This document shows positions 23,995 through 32,399 of a stretch of 64,000 nt of DNA, piece by piece. The notes under the pieces are model-generated. The model searched no databases and was not told the DNA's origin. It saw only the letters and a list, made by a program, of their open reading frames with translations. The stretch lies in the NCBI RefSeq assembly GCF_007858255.1, contig NZ_VFEU01000026.1:1-64000 (forward strand). Direction: 5' to 3'. The stretch comes from Pseudomonas rhodesiae (GTDB taxonomy: Bacteria; Pseudomonadota; Gammaproteobacteria; Pseudomonadales; Pseudomonadaceae). The stretch's first letter is position 1. The number at the start of each line of letters is the position of its first letter. The position numbers and the translations under genes were made by a program.

Positions 23995-24981
23995 ATGACT
24001 CAGTTCTACGATGCCCGAGGCAATGTGTATGGCGTGGTCAGCCCGGCAGCGCTCCGGCGTCAGGGCGTTCAGCTACCCGACGACCCCGTCCAGGCCGCGC
24101 GCACGCGCAAAACCTGGGTCGCTTTGGCCATCGCGTCCGAATGCGGTTGGGGCTCGCTGCCGCGTCCAGCGAATGCCAAGGCCCATCGATGCGATGGCTT
24201 GCTGGTCGGCCCGTTTCAGAACGAGCCGCCATTTGACCTGTTGATCGTTAACACCGACGGTTCCCTGGCTGAGCGAAGCGGCAATGGGTTGACGATTTTT
24301 GCCCAGGCACTCACGGATCAGGGCTTGATGACCGACACATGTGAGTTGCGCGTGCACCATGACCAGCCCGACGGGCACTCGCCTGTGGCCACGCACATCG
24401 CCCCCGCCGTGCATGACCACACTGCAGGGTTCTGGCTGACCCTGGGTGTACCCGAGTTCGGGCCATCGGCGGTTGGCGCGCAAGGGGTAGAACCGGTGCT
24501 GCTCGGTGACGCTGAACTGAGCCAGGTGGACGCGCTCGCGGCCATCAATCCGAATTGGACCCACAGTCAGTTCGTGCGCGTGGGCAACCCCCATTGCGTG
24601 ACCTTGGTCGATCGCGTTGCCGACCTGCCGGACAACGGGCCAATGCAGCAACCTTCCTTGTTCGCTCCCCTACAGGCCATTGCCTTCGCCCCGCCGATGG
24701 GCGGCGGTCAGCCGTGCATGGCTGGAGTTAACTTGCAGTGGGCCGCCAGGCTCCCCGGCAATCGTATGGCGGCGCGAGTGTTTGAACGTGGTGAAGGCCC
24801 CACGGCGTCCTCTGGAACCAGCGCCAGTGCGGTGGCCTGTGCGGCATGGCGAGCGGGCTGGGTAGAGGCCGGCGACGTCGCAGTGGTCATGCCGGGTGGT
24901 ACTGCGCCAGTACGCTTGCAAACCCACGACCATCGGCTGCTGAGCGTCAGTCTGTTCGGGGCTGCACGGCGCCAGGTCTGA
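23995..24981 (+). CDS. DapF-like (diaminopimelate epimerase fold) protein with Ser in place of both catalytic Cys
   Basis: A 328-residue protein with the two-domain DapF fold. Motif 1 is NTDGSLAERSGNGL (86-99), where true DapF has a Cys at the position of Ser95. Motif 2 is ERGEGPTASSGTSASA, where Ser273 replaces the second Cys. GNPHCVTLVD in the middle is conserved. Cys-based racemisation by DapF should therefore not work in the usual way; PrpF-type isomerases of the same fold show that other chemistries exist. The substrate is unknown. The gene follows an hrp box and a hairpin leader, so it may belong to the HrpL regulon and act in the plant-associated state. ATG 23995 is chosen because similarity begins there; the ribosome site is weak. 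A terminator follows. Confidence 0.75.
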   Translation: MTQFYDARGNVYGVVSPAALRRQGVQLPDDPVQAARTRKTWVALAIASECGWGSLPRPANAKAHRCDGLLVGPFQNEPPFDLLIVNTDGSLAERSGNGLTIFAQALTDQGLMTDTCELRVHHDQPDGHSPVATHIAPAVHDHTAGFWLTLGVPEFGPSAVGAQGVEPVLLGDAELSQVDALAAINPNWTHSQFVRVGNPHCVTLVDRVADLPDNGPMQQPSLFAPLQAIAFAPPMGGGQPCMAGVNLQWAARLPGNRMAARVFERGEGPTASSGTSASAVACAAWRAGWVEAGDVAVVMPGGTAPVRLQTHDHRLLSVSLFGAARRQV

Positions 24982-24994
24982 GGGTTTCATTGAG

Positions 24995-25028
24995 CTGACG
25001 TCTATAAGTGGACGTCAGTTTCTTCTTA
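24995..25028 (+). terminator. Probable terminator after the DapF-like gene
   Basis: The stem CTGACGTC/GGACGTCAG with a 7-nt loop is followed by TTTCTTCTT. It starts 13 bp after the stop codon. Confidence 0.7.
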
Positions 25029-25296
25029 ATTAATTAACTTGTTTTCGCAAGTTGGTGTAGGCCCTTTCGTGCACTTCGGAAGTAGTACTTTGTCGCGATT
25101 TATTATTTTGTAAAAGACACTTCCATTACCTCCGTACGAAACTTCTTTTTTATTTTCCAACAGTCGATTTTTGCCTGAAATCGCTAAGCTTCAGGGCTCT
25201 GGCTCAAACTCTTTCGCCAGGTTCTCGACGTTCAGTGGCGGGGTTTCAGTCCACTGATAAATTCAGTTGGGTCATAACCAAAGCGGGTAACAACGG
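25029..25296. other. AT-rich intergenic region before vgrG
   Basis: With the terminator this makes a 315-bp gap without a gene. It contains a small hairpin AACTTG-TTTTCG-CAAGTT (about 25037-25054) and an AT-rich stretch at 25095-25165. The vgrG promoter should be here, but no convincing boxes are visible. Confidence 0.5.
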
Positions 25297-27345
25297 ATGG
25301 TTAACGCGTTTGTTTCTTCAAGTTTTAAATTGATTCTCCCAGGCGTAAATACCGACTTTCAGGTGCTGGCGTTCAACGGTCAGGAGGTACTGGATCAACC
25401 GTTTTTCATTCAAGTGCAAGTGACCAGCGAAAACCCGTCGCTGGAGCTTGAGGCATTGCTGCACCAGCCCGCCTACCTGGATTTCGGCGACGCTGATCAA
25501 GGCCTGCACGGTCAGGTATACGCCGTCGGTCGCGATGACCCTGGCCGCCGATTGACCCGCTATCACCTCACCTTGGCGCCGCGTCTGGCCTGTCTGGCCC
25601 ATCGCTGCGATCAACGGATTTTCCAGCAACGCAGCGTGCCCCAGATCATCGCCGCGGTGCTTGAGCATCACGGCATCCTGGCCGATGCCTACCGGTTCGA
25701 ATTGGGCCCGGTGATCTATCCGCCGCGTACGTTCTGTGTGCAGTACGCGGAGACCGACCTGCATTTCATCCAGCGGCTGTGCGAGGAGGAGGGGATTCAT
25801 TACCACTTCCGCCACAGCGAGCATGCCCATGTGCTGGTATTCGGTGATGACCAGACGGTGTTTCGACGTCTGCCCACGCAACATTATTCGGCCAGCGGCG
25901 GGCCCGAGGCGCCGACGCGGGTTATCCAGCGGTTCGATGTGCGCCTGTCCACCCGCAGTCGGCAAACAGTGCGGCGCGACTACGACTTTGAACATCCTTC
26001 TCTGCGCCTGCAGGACAGCGCAAGTATCGAGCCCGCGCACCGGCTTGAGGACTACCGTTATCCGGCAGGATTTACCGGCCATGTTCGCGGCGCACAACTG
26101 GCCCGTCGCGGCCTGGAGCGCCATCGCAGCGACCGGCATCGTGTCTTGGGCAGGAGTGATCAGCCGGTCCTGCGCAGTGGGCACTTTCTAGAGTTGCAGG
26201 ATCATCCGGACCCGTCCTGCAACGATCTGTGGCTGATCACCTCGGTCCGTCATGAAGGCTATCAACCCCAGGTGCTGGAAGAAGCCGGCGTTGATGCCGA
26301 GCGGTTTCAGGGTTACCGCAATCGTTTCACCGCGATCCCCTGGCGTTCGACGTATCGACCTCCGCTCAAGCATCCCAAACCCACCATCAACGGCAGCCAG
26401 ACCGCTACCGTGACCGGGCCGGCGGGGGAGGACGTGCATTGCGACGCCTATGGCCGGATCAAAGTGCGCTTTCACTGGGACCGTCTGGATAAGAGCGATG
26501 ATAAAAGCAGCGGTTGGGTGCGGGTGGCATCGGGTTGGGCGGGCGATGGGTTCGGCGCCACGATGGTCCCACGGGTGGGCATGGAGGTGGTGGTGACCTT
26601 TCTGGAGGGCGACCCGGACCAGCCATTGATCACCGGCTGTGTGCCCAATGCGCTGCACATGCCGACCTACCCCTTGCCGCAGCACAAGACCCGCAGCGTC
26701 CTGCGCAGCCGCAGTTCCCCGGGCGGCGGCGGCTTCAATGAAGTGTTCGTGGAGGATCGGCGCGGCGATGAACTCATTTACCTGCGGGCCCAGCGGGATC
26801 TTGAGCAACGGGTCGGCCATGACAGCCGCCTGGAGGTGGCGGGCGAGCGGCATGAAACCATTCGCGGCTTGAGTTCGACTCGCCTGGAACATGAAGCGCA
26901 CCAGCACATCGCCGGCGACCGTAAGGTTGTGTTGCAGGCCAATGACCACCTGCGTGTGCACGGCAGCCGCCACGTCCACGTTGGCCGAAACCTGGTCATT
27001 GAAGCGGGGCAAGAACTCCATCTCAAGGCGGGGGCCAGCCTGGTCATCGATGCGGGGGCTCAGTTGAGTCTCAAGGCTGGAGGGGAACACTTGGTGATCC
27101 AGGCCGGCGGCATTTTCAGCAGTCGTCCCATTGTGCTGGGCGGCAGCCCTGCTATCACGCGATCGGCCGCGCCATTGGCACCGGGCGAGGATATTGCAGC
27201 AGCGCCCGCCCAGGTTGACGGTGCGAAGATGTCCCCCATTCAGGGCATGATCATGAGCCTGGCCAAACAGTTGGGCGCGGACTTTTGCCCGGTGTGCACA
27301 GGCTGTGGCGAAGGTGTGTGCGGTCTCAACGGGAGGGCGGCGTGA
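25297..27345 (+). CDS. vgrG: Type VI secretion spike protein VgrG (TssI)
   Basis: A 682-residue VgrG. It has the N-terminal gp27-like domain (about 1-370; FFIQVQVTSENPSLELEALL, FCVQYAETDLHFIQRLCEEE), the gp5-like OB-fold (GEDVHCDAYGRIKVRFHWDR, then VPRVGMEVVVTFLEGDPDQP) and a C-terminal beta-helix needle with repeated H/V/G patterns (HVHVGRNLVIEAGQELHLKA). The tail carries a Cys cluster CPVCTGCGEGVC. VgrG trimers form the spike of the T6SS and carry the effector encoded downstream. The stop overlaps the DUF4123 gene by one base. No T6SS structural genes are in the window, so this is an orphan vgrG island. Confidence 0.96.
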   Translation: MVNAFVSSSFKLILPGVNTDFQVLAFNGQEVLDQPFFIQVQVTSENPSLELEALLHQPAYLDFGDADQGLHGQVYAVGRDDPGRRLTRYHLTLAPRLACLAHRCDQRIFQQRSVPQIIAAVLEHHGILADAYRFELGPVIYPPRTFCVQYAETDLHFIQRLCEEEGIHYHFRHSEHAHVLVFGDDQTVFRRLPTQHYSASGGPEAPTRVIQRFDVRLSTRSRQTVRRDYDFEHPSLRLQDSASIEPAHRLEDYRYPAGFTGHVRGAQLARRGLERHRSDRHRVLGRSDQPVLRSGHFLELQDHPDPSCNDLWLITSVRHEGYQPQVLEEAGVDAERFQGYRNRFTAIPWRSTYRPPLKHPKPTINGSQTATVTGPAGEDVHCDAYGRIKVRFHWDRLDKSDDKSSGWVRVASGWAGDGFGATMVPRVGMEVVVTFLEGDPDQPLITGCVPNALHMPTYPLPQHKTRSVLRSRSSPGGGGFNEVFVEDRRGDELIYLRAQRDLEQRVGHDSRLEVAGERHETIRGLSSTRLEHEAHQHIAGDRKVVLQANDHLRVHGSRHVHVGRNLVIEAGQELHLKAGASLVIDAGAQLSLKAGGEHLVIQAGGIFSSRPIVLGGSPAITRSAAPLAPGEDIAAAPAQVDGAKMSPIQGMIMSLAKQLGADFCPVCTGCGEGVCGLNGRAA

Positions 27346-28181
27346 TGGATAACCTGGCTCACCATTGGATGGCTCGCCAACAGCAGGCAGGGCGGCGATT
27401 GTGCCTGATGCTGGAGGGTGCAAGCCAAGCGTGCCAGTCGCTGTTGGCGGTGCGCAGCGTGTCGCAGTACCGCAGCCTCTACGCCCAGACCTCCCTGGCG
27501 GAATTGGCCGCGACAGGGCCTGTGGTCCTGCTGCTGGATCGCGTCGGCGAGCCCGCGCTGCTCAGCCTTCTGCAAACGCCACAGATGAACTGGGGCTGGC
27601 TCGGCAGTATGGCAAGCGCGGACCTGACTGACCTGACACAGCACTGGCGCGATCGGTTGCTCATCGGGCCGCAGGGGGATCAGGCGCTGTACCGCTTTTA
27701 TGACAACCGCACCCTTGCACGGGCCCTCGACCATTTGGCGCCGGAGCAGTGGCCGCCATACCTCGGTCCACTGATCAGCGTGTGCTATTGGCATGAGCAG
27801 CGCTGGCATAGCGCTGACAACCCAGCGCCCGGCGAGTACCCAGTACCCGATCCTGCGCCGTGGCTGAGCACGCCCAACCCGCAAGCCGACGCCATCCTGC
27901 ACGCCAATATCCTGCGTTACCTGCTCGCCGAACACAGCGAGGACCTGGCGGCACTGTTCCAATTCCAAGACCCGCGAGTCTGGCTTTCACAGGTGCTGGA
28001 ACAAGCGCGCGCTTGGCAATGGAACCGGCCGCAACAGCTGGAGTTCCTGGTGGTACGGCGCTTGGAAGAAGCCACTCGCGCCAGCAAGGTGCACTGGCCG
28101 CCCATGACCGGAGAATTACCTGAAGACCACTTTCAACGGGTGGTGAAGCAATGGCGTTCAGTGGGGAAAGCCGATGAGTAA
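27345..28181 (+). CDS. DUF4123 effector-loading adaptor (Tap/TEC type)
   Basis: A 278-residue soluble protein with the DUF4123 pattern: an N-terminal block with LMLEGASQACQSLLAVRSVS and GPVVLLLDRVGEPALLSLLQ, then LTDLTQHWRDRLLIGPQGDQ with YRFYDNRTLARAL (the conserved RF.D.R motif). DUF4123 proteins bind a T6SS effector and load it on the VgrG tip without being secreted themselves. The ATG overlaps the vgrG stop (TGATG). It overlaps the next gene by 8 bp, so the four genes are one operon. The expected cargo is the lipase at 28968. Confidence 0.92.
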   Translation: MDNLAHHWMARQQQAGRRLCLMLEGASQACQSLLAVRSVSQYRSLYAQTSLAELAATGPVVLLLDRVGEPALLSLLQTPQMNWGWLGSMASADLTDLTQHWRDRLLIGPQGDQALYRFYDNRTLARALDHLAPEQWPPYLGPLISVCYWHEQRWHSADNPAPGEYPVPDPAPWLSTPNPQADAILHANILRYLLAEHSEDLAALFQFQDPRVWLSQVLEQARAWQWNRPQQLEFLVVRRLEEATRASKVHWPPMTGELPEDHFQRVVKQWRSVGKADE

Positions 28182-28953
28182 ACGAAGATGGTGCGCACTG
28201 TTGGCGCTGAGTATGAGCGGGCTCGTGGGCTGCACGATGAAACCGCTGAACAGCTTCACGCTGGAAGTGGATTTGCCGGCGGACTTTGAACTTAAAACCG
28301 CCGCCAACTACGGACCCGCGACGGGCGAAACCTGCACTCTACCCAGGCGTCGAGGTAAACGGCCCGAGCGGAAGGTTTTTTTTACCGACTACAAGCCGGT
28401 GGCCAGCCGGGTGAGCTATGAGCTGCCGTTGGGTGAAAAGGTGGAAGGGTGTCCGTTGGTGTTGCGTAGTGTGGAGTTGGGTTTTACCGCAAAGTGGGGA
28501 ACGAGGAGTACGGATATCGGAATGGACAGTGGCGTCATTGGTGTACGAGATTGGTTGGAGGGAAACGTCCCGGGTATGCCTGGCTCGGGTATTCAGGAAC
28601 TGCGAGGGGAATGTCACTGGTTATTTCGGACGGCAGGTTCACAGCACGCAATTATAAAAATTCTTAAATGCAACGAGTTGGATGCGAATCATCAACTGCT
28701 GCAGACGCGACCTGGAGGCATGGTTCAACGAGATCATTTAGCGGGAAGAACACTGAGGCTGGGAATGACGCTTACTGATAAGGAGCTGCCAGCGATTGGC
28801 GACAACTGGGTCGCTGTACCTGGCGGTTGGAAGCGGTGCAGAGGGGTTAACTTCGAAGATCGTTATGCTTTCTGCAATGGTGATTCCACTCACTTCAAAC
28901 CTATCAAGATGCCGGATGGCCGCACGTGTGATGTGTATCCATCTTGCAATTAA
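28174..28953 (+). CDS. Lipoprotein, probable immunity protein for the T6SS lipase effector
   Basis: A 259-residue protein with a lipoprotein signal peptide: MSKRRWCALLALSMSGLVGC ends in the lipidated Cys20. The rest is periplasmic with several Cys (possible disulfides) and no known enzyme motif. Periplasmic immunity proteins of Tle lipases are encoded beside the effector and often are lipoproteins; the position between the adaptor and the lipase fits this exactly. From about 28400 the base composition falls to that of the lipase N-terminal half, suggesting that the pair was acquired together. The ATG overlaps the DUF4123 gene. The immunity function is inference from context. Confidence 0.75.
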   Translation: MSKRRWCALLALSMSGLVGCTMKPLNSFTLEVDLPADFELKTAANYGPATGETCTLPRRRGKRPERKVFFTDYKPVASRVSYELPLGEKVEGCPLVLRSVELGFTAKWGTRSTDIGMDSGVIGVRDWLEGNVPGMPGSGIQELRGECHWLFRTAGSQHAIIKILKCNELDANHQLLQTRPGGMVQRDHLAGRTLRLGMTLTDKELPAIGDNWVAVPGGWKRCRGVNFEDRYAFCNGDSTHFKPIKMPDGRTCDVYPSCN

Positions 28954-28967
28954 CCAAGGAGCTGGTC

Positions 28968-31127
28968 ATGAGTCTGGATGCACGGAAGCAACCATTTTTT
29001 AATAACAGCAGACCTGCCTGCCCGTTGCGAGGTGACTGGGTGAGCTTTCGTTTGGTCGATGAGCTCGGAGTAGGACGCGGCTATGGCGGATTGCCCTACA
29101 CATTGCACGACAGCGCAGGGCAAAGATACGAAGGCAGACTCGATGTCGACGGATTCGCCAAACTGGAAGATATGTATTGCGGCCCCGTGGTACTTCTTTT
29201 CGACACTCTCTATACCGGCGTTGATCAGCTGTATCGGCGGTTAACAGCGCGAAGCAGTTATCCGTTGCCTATTACCGAACTTCAGTTTCGGGCGGAACAT
29301 ACTCGATTCGCCACGCCTGATGGCAGCTGTACTGAAAATAACCCTGCTCGACAGCTGGCGACTAAGTTTTATCAAGTTGAGGTACGCGATTTAGTCCGCC
29401 ACGTTGCTCATTTACCCCCGATAGCCCCTCGTACTCATCAACCGCAACGCCATGCTCTGAAAATGCTGGCTGAGCTGGGATTCGGCGCACCTGAGCCGAC
29501 ATTGGCGGGAGTCGTGCTGTTTCCCAACAATCACACGGTGCTGGAAGTGCGACCGCTGCGCGCTTTACGCCCAGCTCTCTCAAGTGAAGACAGCTTTAGT
29601 GCATTGAATCTGTATCAGCTGTCGTTGATCGCGGCTTTGAGTTATTGCGATTTTGGTCAGGAACCTCCTGTAAAACCCACGGATCAAGTCCATTTTCCAC
29701 TGAGTCCAAGTGTCGGCAATCTATTTGCCGAACAGCTTTCCTGCTGCGTGGAAGCCTGGAAAATTGATCCAGAACAGGTACAGCGTTTTTACCCGCTTTA
29801 TGAAGAGGTGCCTTATTCGCGACGGTTTGAAATCCTTCCTTTCGATCCGCAGTTGTATCCACAAAATCGTCCCGAACTCGGTAAAGAACAGGAGCACCCC
29901 GCGAGTTTGCACTTTTTTGATGACGAAAAATTCGGTACCGATACTCAAGCGTTCATTACTCATCACGACGAGGTGATCTTGATTTCCGTGCGAGGGACGT
30001 TCAGCAGCGCCGATGCAGTGAGGGACGCAAACGCCCACCAAGTGCCTTTCGCGGATGGTATCGGCAAGGCACATGAAGGTTTTTATCAGGCTTACCGTGC
30101 GATGCGCGATTTTGTGCTGAGCTATCTCAGTCAGTTTCATATAGGGCAGCGAGTGGTCATTTGCGGCCACAGCCTGGGCGGTGCTATTGCATTGCTGTTG
30201 GCAGAGGGTTTACGCCGTATTCCTGATCGCGACTACAACATCCTCCTCTACACCTACGGCGCTCCCCGCGCCGCCGATTCCGAATTCGTCGCCGGTGCAT
30301 CCGCTCTGGTCCATCACCGTATCGTCAACCATAACGATCCGGTCCCCAGCGTTCCGGCGCCGTGGATGAACACTACCGCCAAACTGTGGGTTCCCGGTGC
30401 GGTCACCTTGTTCAGCGCGCCCACGCCGGGCGGGCTGTTGTTCGCGGCCGGTCTGGTACGCTTCGGTGGCAATCCTTACCAGCACCATGGCGAACAACAG
30501 CATTTCATGCCGATCACACTGCCCGACGGCACCCCGTCCTCGGTGCTGTGGAAGCCCGGTTGTGAGTCCATTCAGGAGGCCGGGGTCAACCGTGCATTGA
30601 AACTGCATGGCGACACGCCCCTGCGTGAGAATTTCTTGAGGCAACTGTTCCAAGCGAGTCAGCACTTCATGACCGCCAGCTATATCCCGGCCGCCTGGGC
30701 CACATTACGGCGTTGGCAACAGGCCTTGGACATTCAGGGTTCGCTGGTGACACAGCGCGAGTACGAGCTGGTGGATCGGGCGCTGGAAACCATGCGTCAG
30801 CAATTGCGCGACAAGCGGCGTGAGCTGGACCGCAGGCCTGTGCCGAATGGGCGCAGCCATGTCCCCGAGCACTATCATCAGGCCCTCAACGCCGAGATCG
30901 ACCGCTTGCATACTAGCCGTCGACGCCTGGAGAGCCTGCGCTGGCGTCGCCTGGAGGCACGCGATGTGTACGGCAGCCATGCGCAGTCCGTGCACCTGCA
31001 AGGCTGCCTAAACCGTTGGTTCAGCCATCGTGAAAACCGCGAGTCGCCGCCAGTGGCCAGCATCCCTGCGGCGGCGCCCAGCGAGCGGGGCAGGGCACAG
31101 CCACTGGATATCGACTCGATTGTCTGA
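28968..31127 (+). CDS. Type VI lipase effector (class 3 lipase, Tle-like)
   Basis: A 719-residue protein. The N-terminal about 290 residues form an unassigned domain, followed by a class-3 lipase domain: SVRGTFSSADAV (oxyanion region), GIGKAHEGFYQAYRAMRDFV, the nucleophile elbow VVICGHSLGGAIALLL with Ser402, and the Asp in IVNHNDPVPSVPAPW. The C-terminal part is helical, charged and Arg-rich. In a vgrG-DUF4123-lipoprotein context this is a secreted phospholipase that attacks the membranes of rival cells. AAGGAG precedes ATG 28968. Composition is mosaic: up to about 30200 it is AT-richer, after that it is normal for the genome, as expected for a recombined effector. The exact Tle family cannot be fixed here. 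Confidence 0.88.
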   Translation: MSLDARKQPFFNNSRPACPLRGDWVSFRLVDELGVGRGYGGLPYTLHDSAGQRYEGRLDVDGFAKLEDMYCGPVVLLFDTLYTGVDQLYRRLTARSSYPLPITELQFRAEHTRFATPDGSCTENNPARQLATKFYQVEVRDLVRHVAHLPPIAPRTHQPQRHALKMLAELGFGAPEPTLAGVVLFPNNHTVLEVRPLRALRPALSSEDSFSALNLYQLSLIAALSYCDFGQEPPVKPTDQVHFPLSPSVGNLFAEQLSCCVEAWKIDPEQVQRFYPLYEEVPYSRRFEILPFDPQLYPQNRPELGKEQEHPASLHFFDDEKFGTDTQAFITHHDEVILISVRGTFSSADAVRDANAHQVPFADGIGKAHEGFYQAYRAMRDFVLSYLSQFHIGQRVVICGHSLGGAIALLLAEGLRRIPDRDYNILLYTYGAPRAADSEFVAGASALVHHRIVNHNDPVPSVPAPWMNTTAKLWVPGAVTLFSAPTPGGLLFAAGLVRFGGNPYQHHGEQQHFMPITLPDGTPSSVLWKPGCESIQEAGVNRALKLHGDTPLRENFLRQLFQASQHFMTASYIPAAWATLRRWQQALDIQGSLVTQREYELVDRALETMRQQLRDKRRELDRRPVPNGRSHVPEHYHQALNAEIDRLHTSRRRLESLRWRRLEARDVYGSHAQSVHLQGCLNRWFSHRENRESPPVASIPAAAPSERGRAQPLDIDSIV

Positions 31128-31136
31128 AGCGCCGGC

Positions 31137-32372
31137 TTACATGAACGCGACCTGGGCCGGCTGGCGCTTCATCAATACCTTGCCGTTGCGGATCGAGTAG
31201 AGCGGCAGGCCCTGGCTGCGGATTACCTCGTAGTCGCTGTCTGCCGAAAGGATCAACAAGTTGGCGGGGCGCCCGGGTTCCAAGCCGTAGCGCTCGCCCA
31301 GGGCCATCGCTTTGGCGCTGTTGTCAGTGACCAGGTCCAGAGCACTTTGCAGGTTGCGGTAGCCGAGCATGTGGCAGATATGCAGACCGGCTTCCAGCAC
31401 GCGCAGGATGTTGCCGTTGCCCAGGGGGTACCAGGGGTCGACGATGGAGTCCTGGCCAAAGCACACGTTCATGCCGGCCTCCAGTAACTCGTTCACTCGG
31501 GTCACTCCCCGGCGTTTCGGAAAGCTATCGAAGCGCCCTTGTAGATGGATGCTCTCGGTGGGGCAGGAAACGAAGCTGATGCCCGAATGCCCCAGCAGGC
31601 GAAAGAGTTTGGCGCAGTAGGCATTGTCGTAGGAGCCCATGGCGGTGGTGTGGCTGGCGGTGACGCGGGCGCCCATGTCGCGGCTGCGGGCTTCTTCGGC
31701 AAGCACTTCGAGAAAACGTGAGTGCGGGTCATCGGTTTCGTCGCAGTGCACGTCCACCAGGCAGCCGGTGCGTTCGGCCAGATCCATCAGGAACTTCACC
31801 GAACTCACGCCCTGGTCGCGGGTGTATTCAAAGTGCGGAATGCCGCCGACCACATCGGCACCCAGACGGATGGCTTCCTCCATCAATTCGCGGCCGTTGG
31901 CGTAGGACTCGATGCCCTCCTGGGGAAACGCAACGATCTGCAGATCGATCAGGTGTGCGCTTTCCTCGCGCACCTGCAACATGGCCTTGAGCGCCGTGAG
32001 CTGCGGGTCGGTGACATCAACGTGGGTGCGTACATGCTGGATGCCGTGGGCGGCCAGGGCTTGGATGGTTTGGTTGGCGCGGGTGCGGGTGTCTTCCTGG
32101 GTGATCGTGGCTTTGCGTTCGCCCCAGCATTCGATGCCTTCGAACAGGGTGCCGCTCATGTTCCAGCGTGGCTCGCCGGCGGTGAGGGTGGCATCGAGGT
32201 GGATGTGCGGCTCGACAAAGGGCGGGATCACCAGGTTGCCGGCAGCGTCCAGATCATCGGCCCCCAGGGATGGCACGTTGGTTTGTGCGGTGATGCTGGC
32301 GATCCGGCCGTTTTCCAGGTGCAGATCATGCAGGCCTTCACGGTGGCGCAGGCGGGCGTTGATGATGTGCAT
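31137..32372 (-). CDS. codA: Cytosine deaminase family; Ser at the discriminating residue suggests 5-methylcytosine deaminase activity
   Basis: A 411-residue amidohydrolase very similar to E. coli CodA throughout: metal ligands in EPHIHLDATLTAG, HVRTHVDVTDPQLTALKAML, VDVHCDETDDPHSRF, RVTASHTTAMGSYDNAYCAK and the Asp in GQDSIVDPWYPLG. E. coli has HDD at the last site; here the metal-binding Asp308 is kept but the next residue, which corresponds to Asp314 of CodA, is Ser309. In characterised homologues loss of this Asp allows deamination of 5-methylcytosine to thymine. ATG 32372 is chosen (AGAGGAA seven bases upstream); the frame is open 9 codons further. It is the last gene of a codB-pucR-codA unit. 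Confidence 0.93.
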   Translation of the reverse strand: MHIINARLRHREGLHDLHLENGRIASITAQTNVPSLGADDLDAAGNLVIPPFVEPHIHLDATLTAGEPRWNMSGTLFEGIECWGERKATITQEDTRTRANQTIQALAAHGIQHVRTHVDVTDPQLTALKAMLQVREESAHLIDLQIVAFPQEGIESYANGRELMEEAIRLGADVVGGIPHFEYTRDQGVSSVKFLMDLAERTGCLVDVHCDETDDPHSRFLEVLAEEARSRDMGARVTASHTTAMGSYDNAYCAKLFRLLGHSGISFVSCPTESIHLQGRFDSFPKRRGVTRVNELLEAGMNVCFGQDSIVDPWYPLGNGNILRVLEAGLHICHMLGYRNLQSALDLVTDNSAKAMALGERYGLEPGRPANLLILSADSDYEVIRSQGLPLYSIRNGKVLMKRQPAQVAFM

Positions 32373-32399
32373 GGGCAAGTTCCTCTTGGCTAAAAACAA

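Noticed and set aside
24995..25028. Riboswitch between the DapF-like gene and vgrG
   Set aside because: The hairpin follows a stop codon and has a T-rich tail, which is a terminator; no conserved aptamer was seen.
29288..29312. GGAACA...CCACGCC in the lipase gene as an hrp box
   Set aside because: The spacing is 11 bases and the final A is missing.
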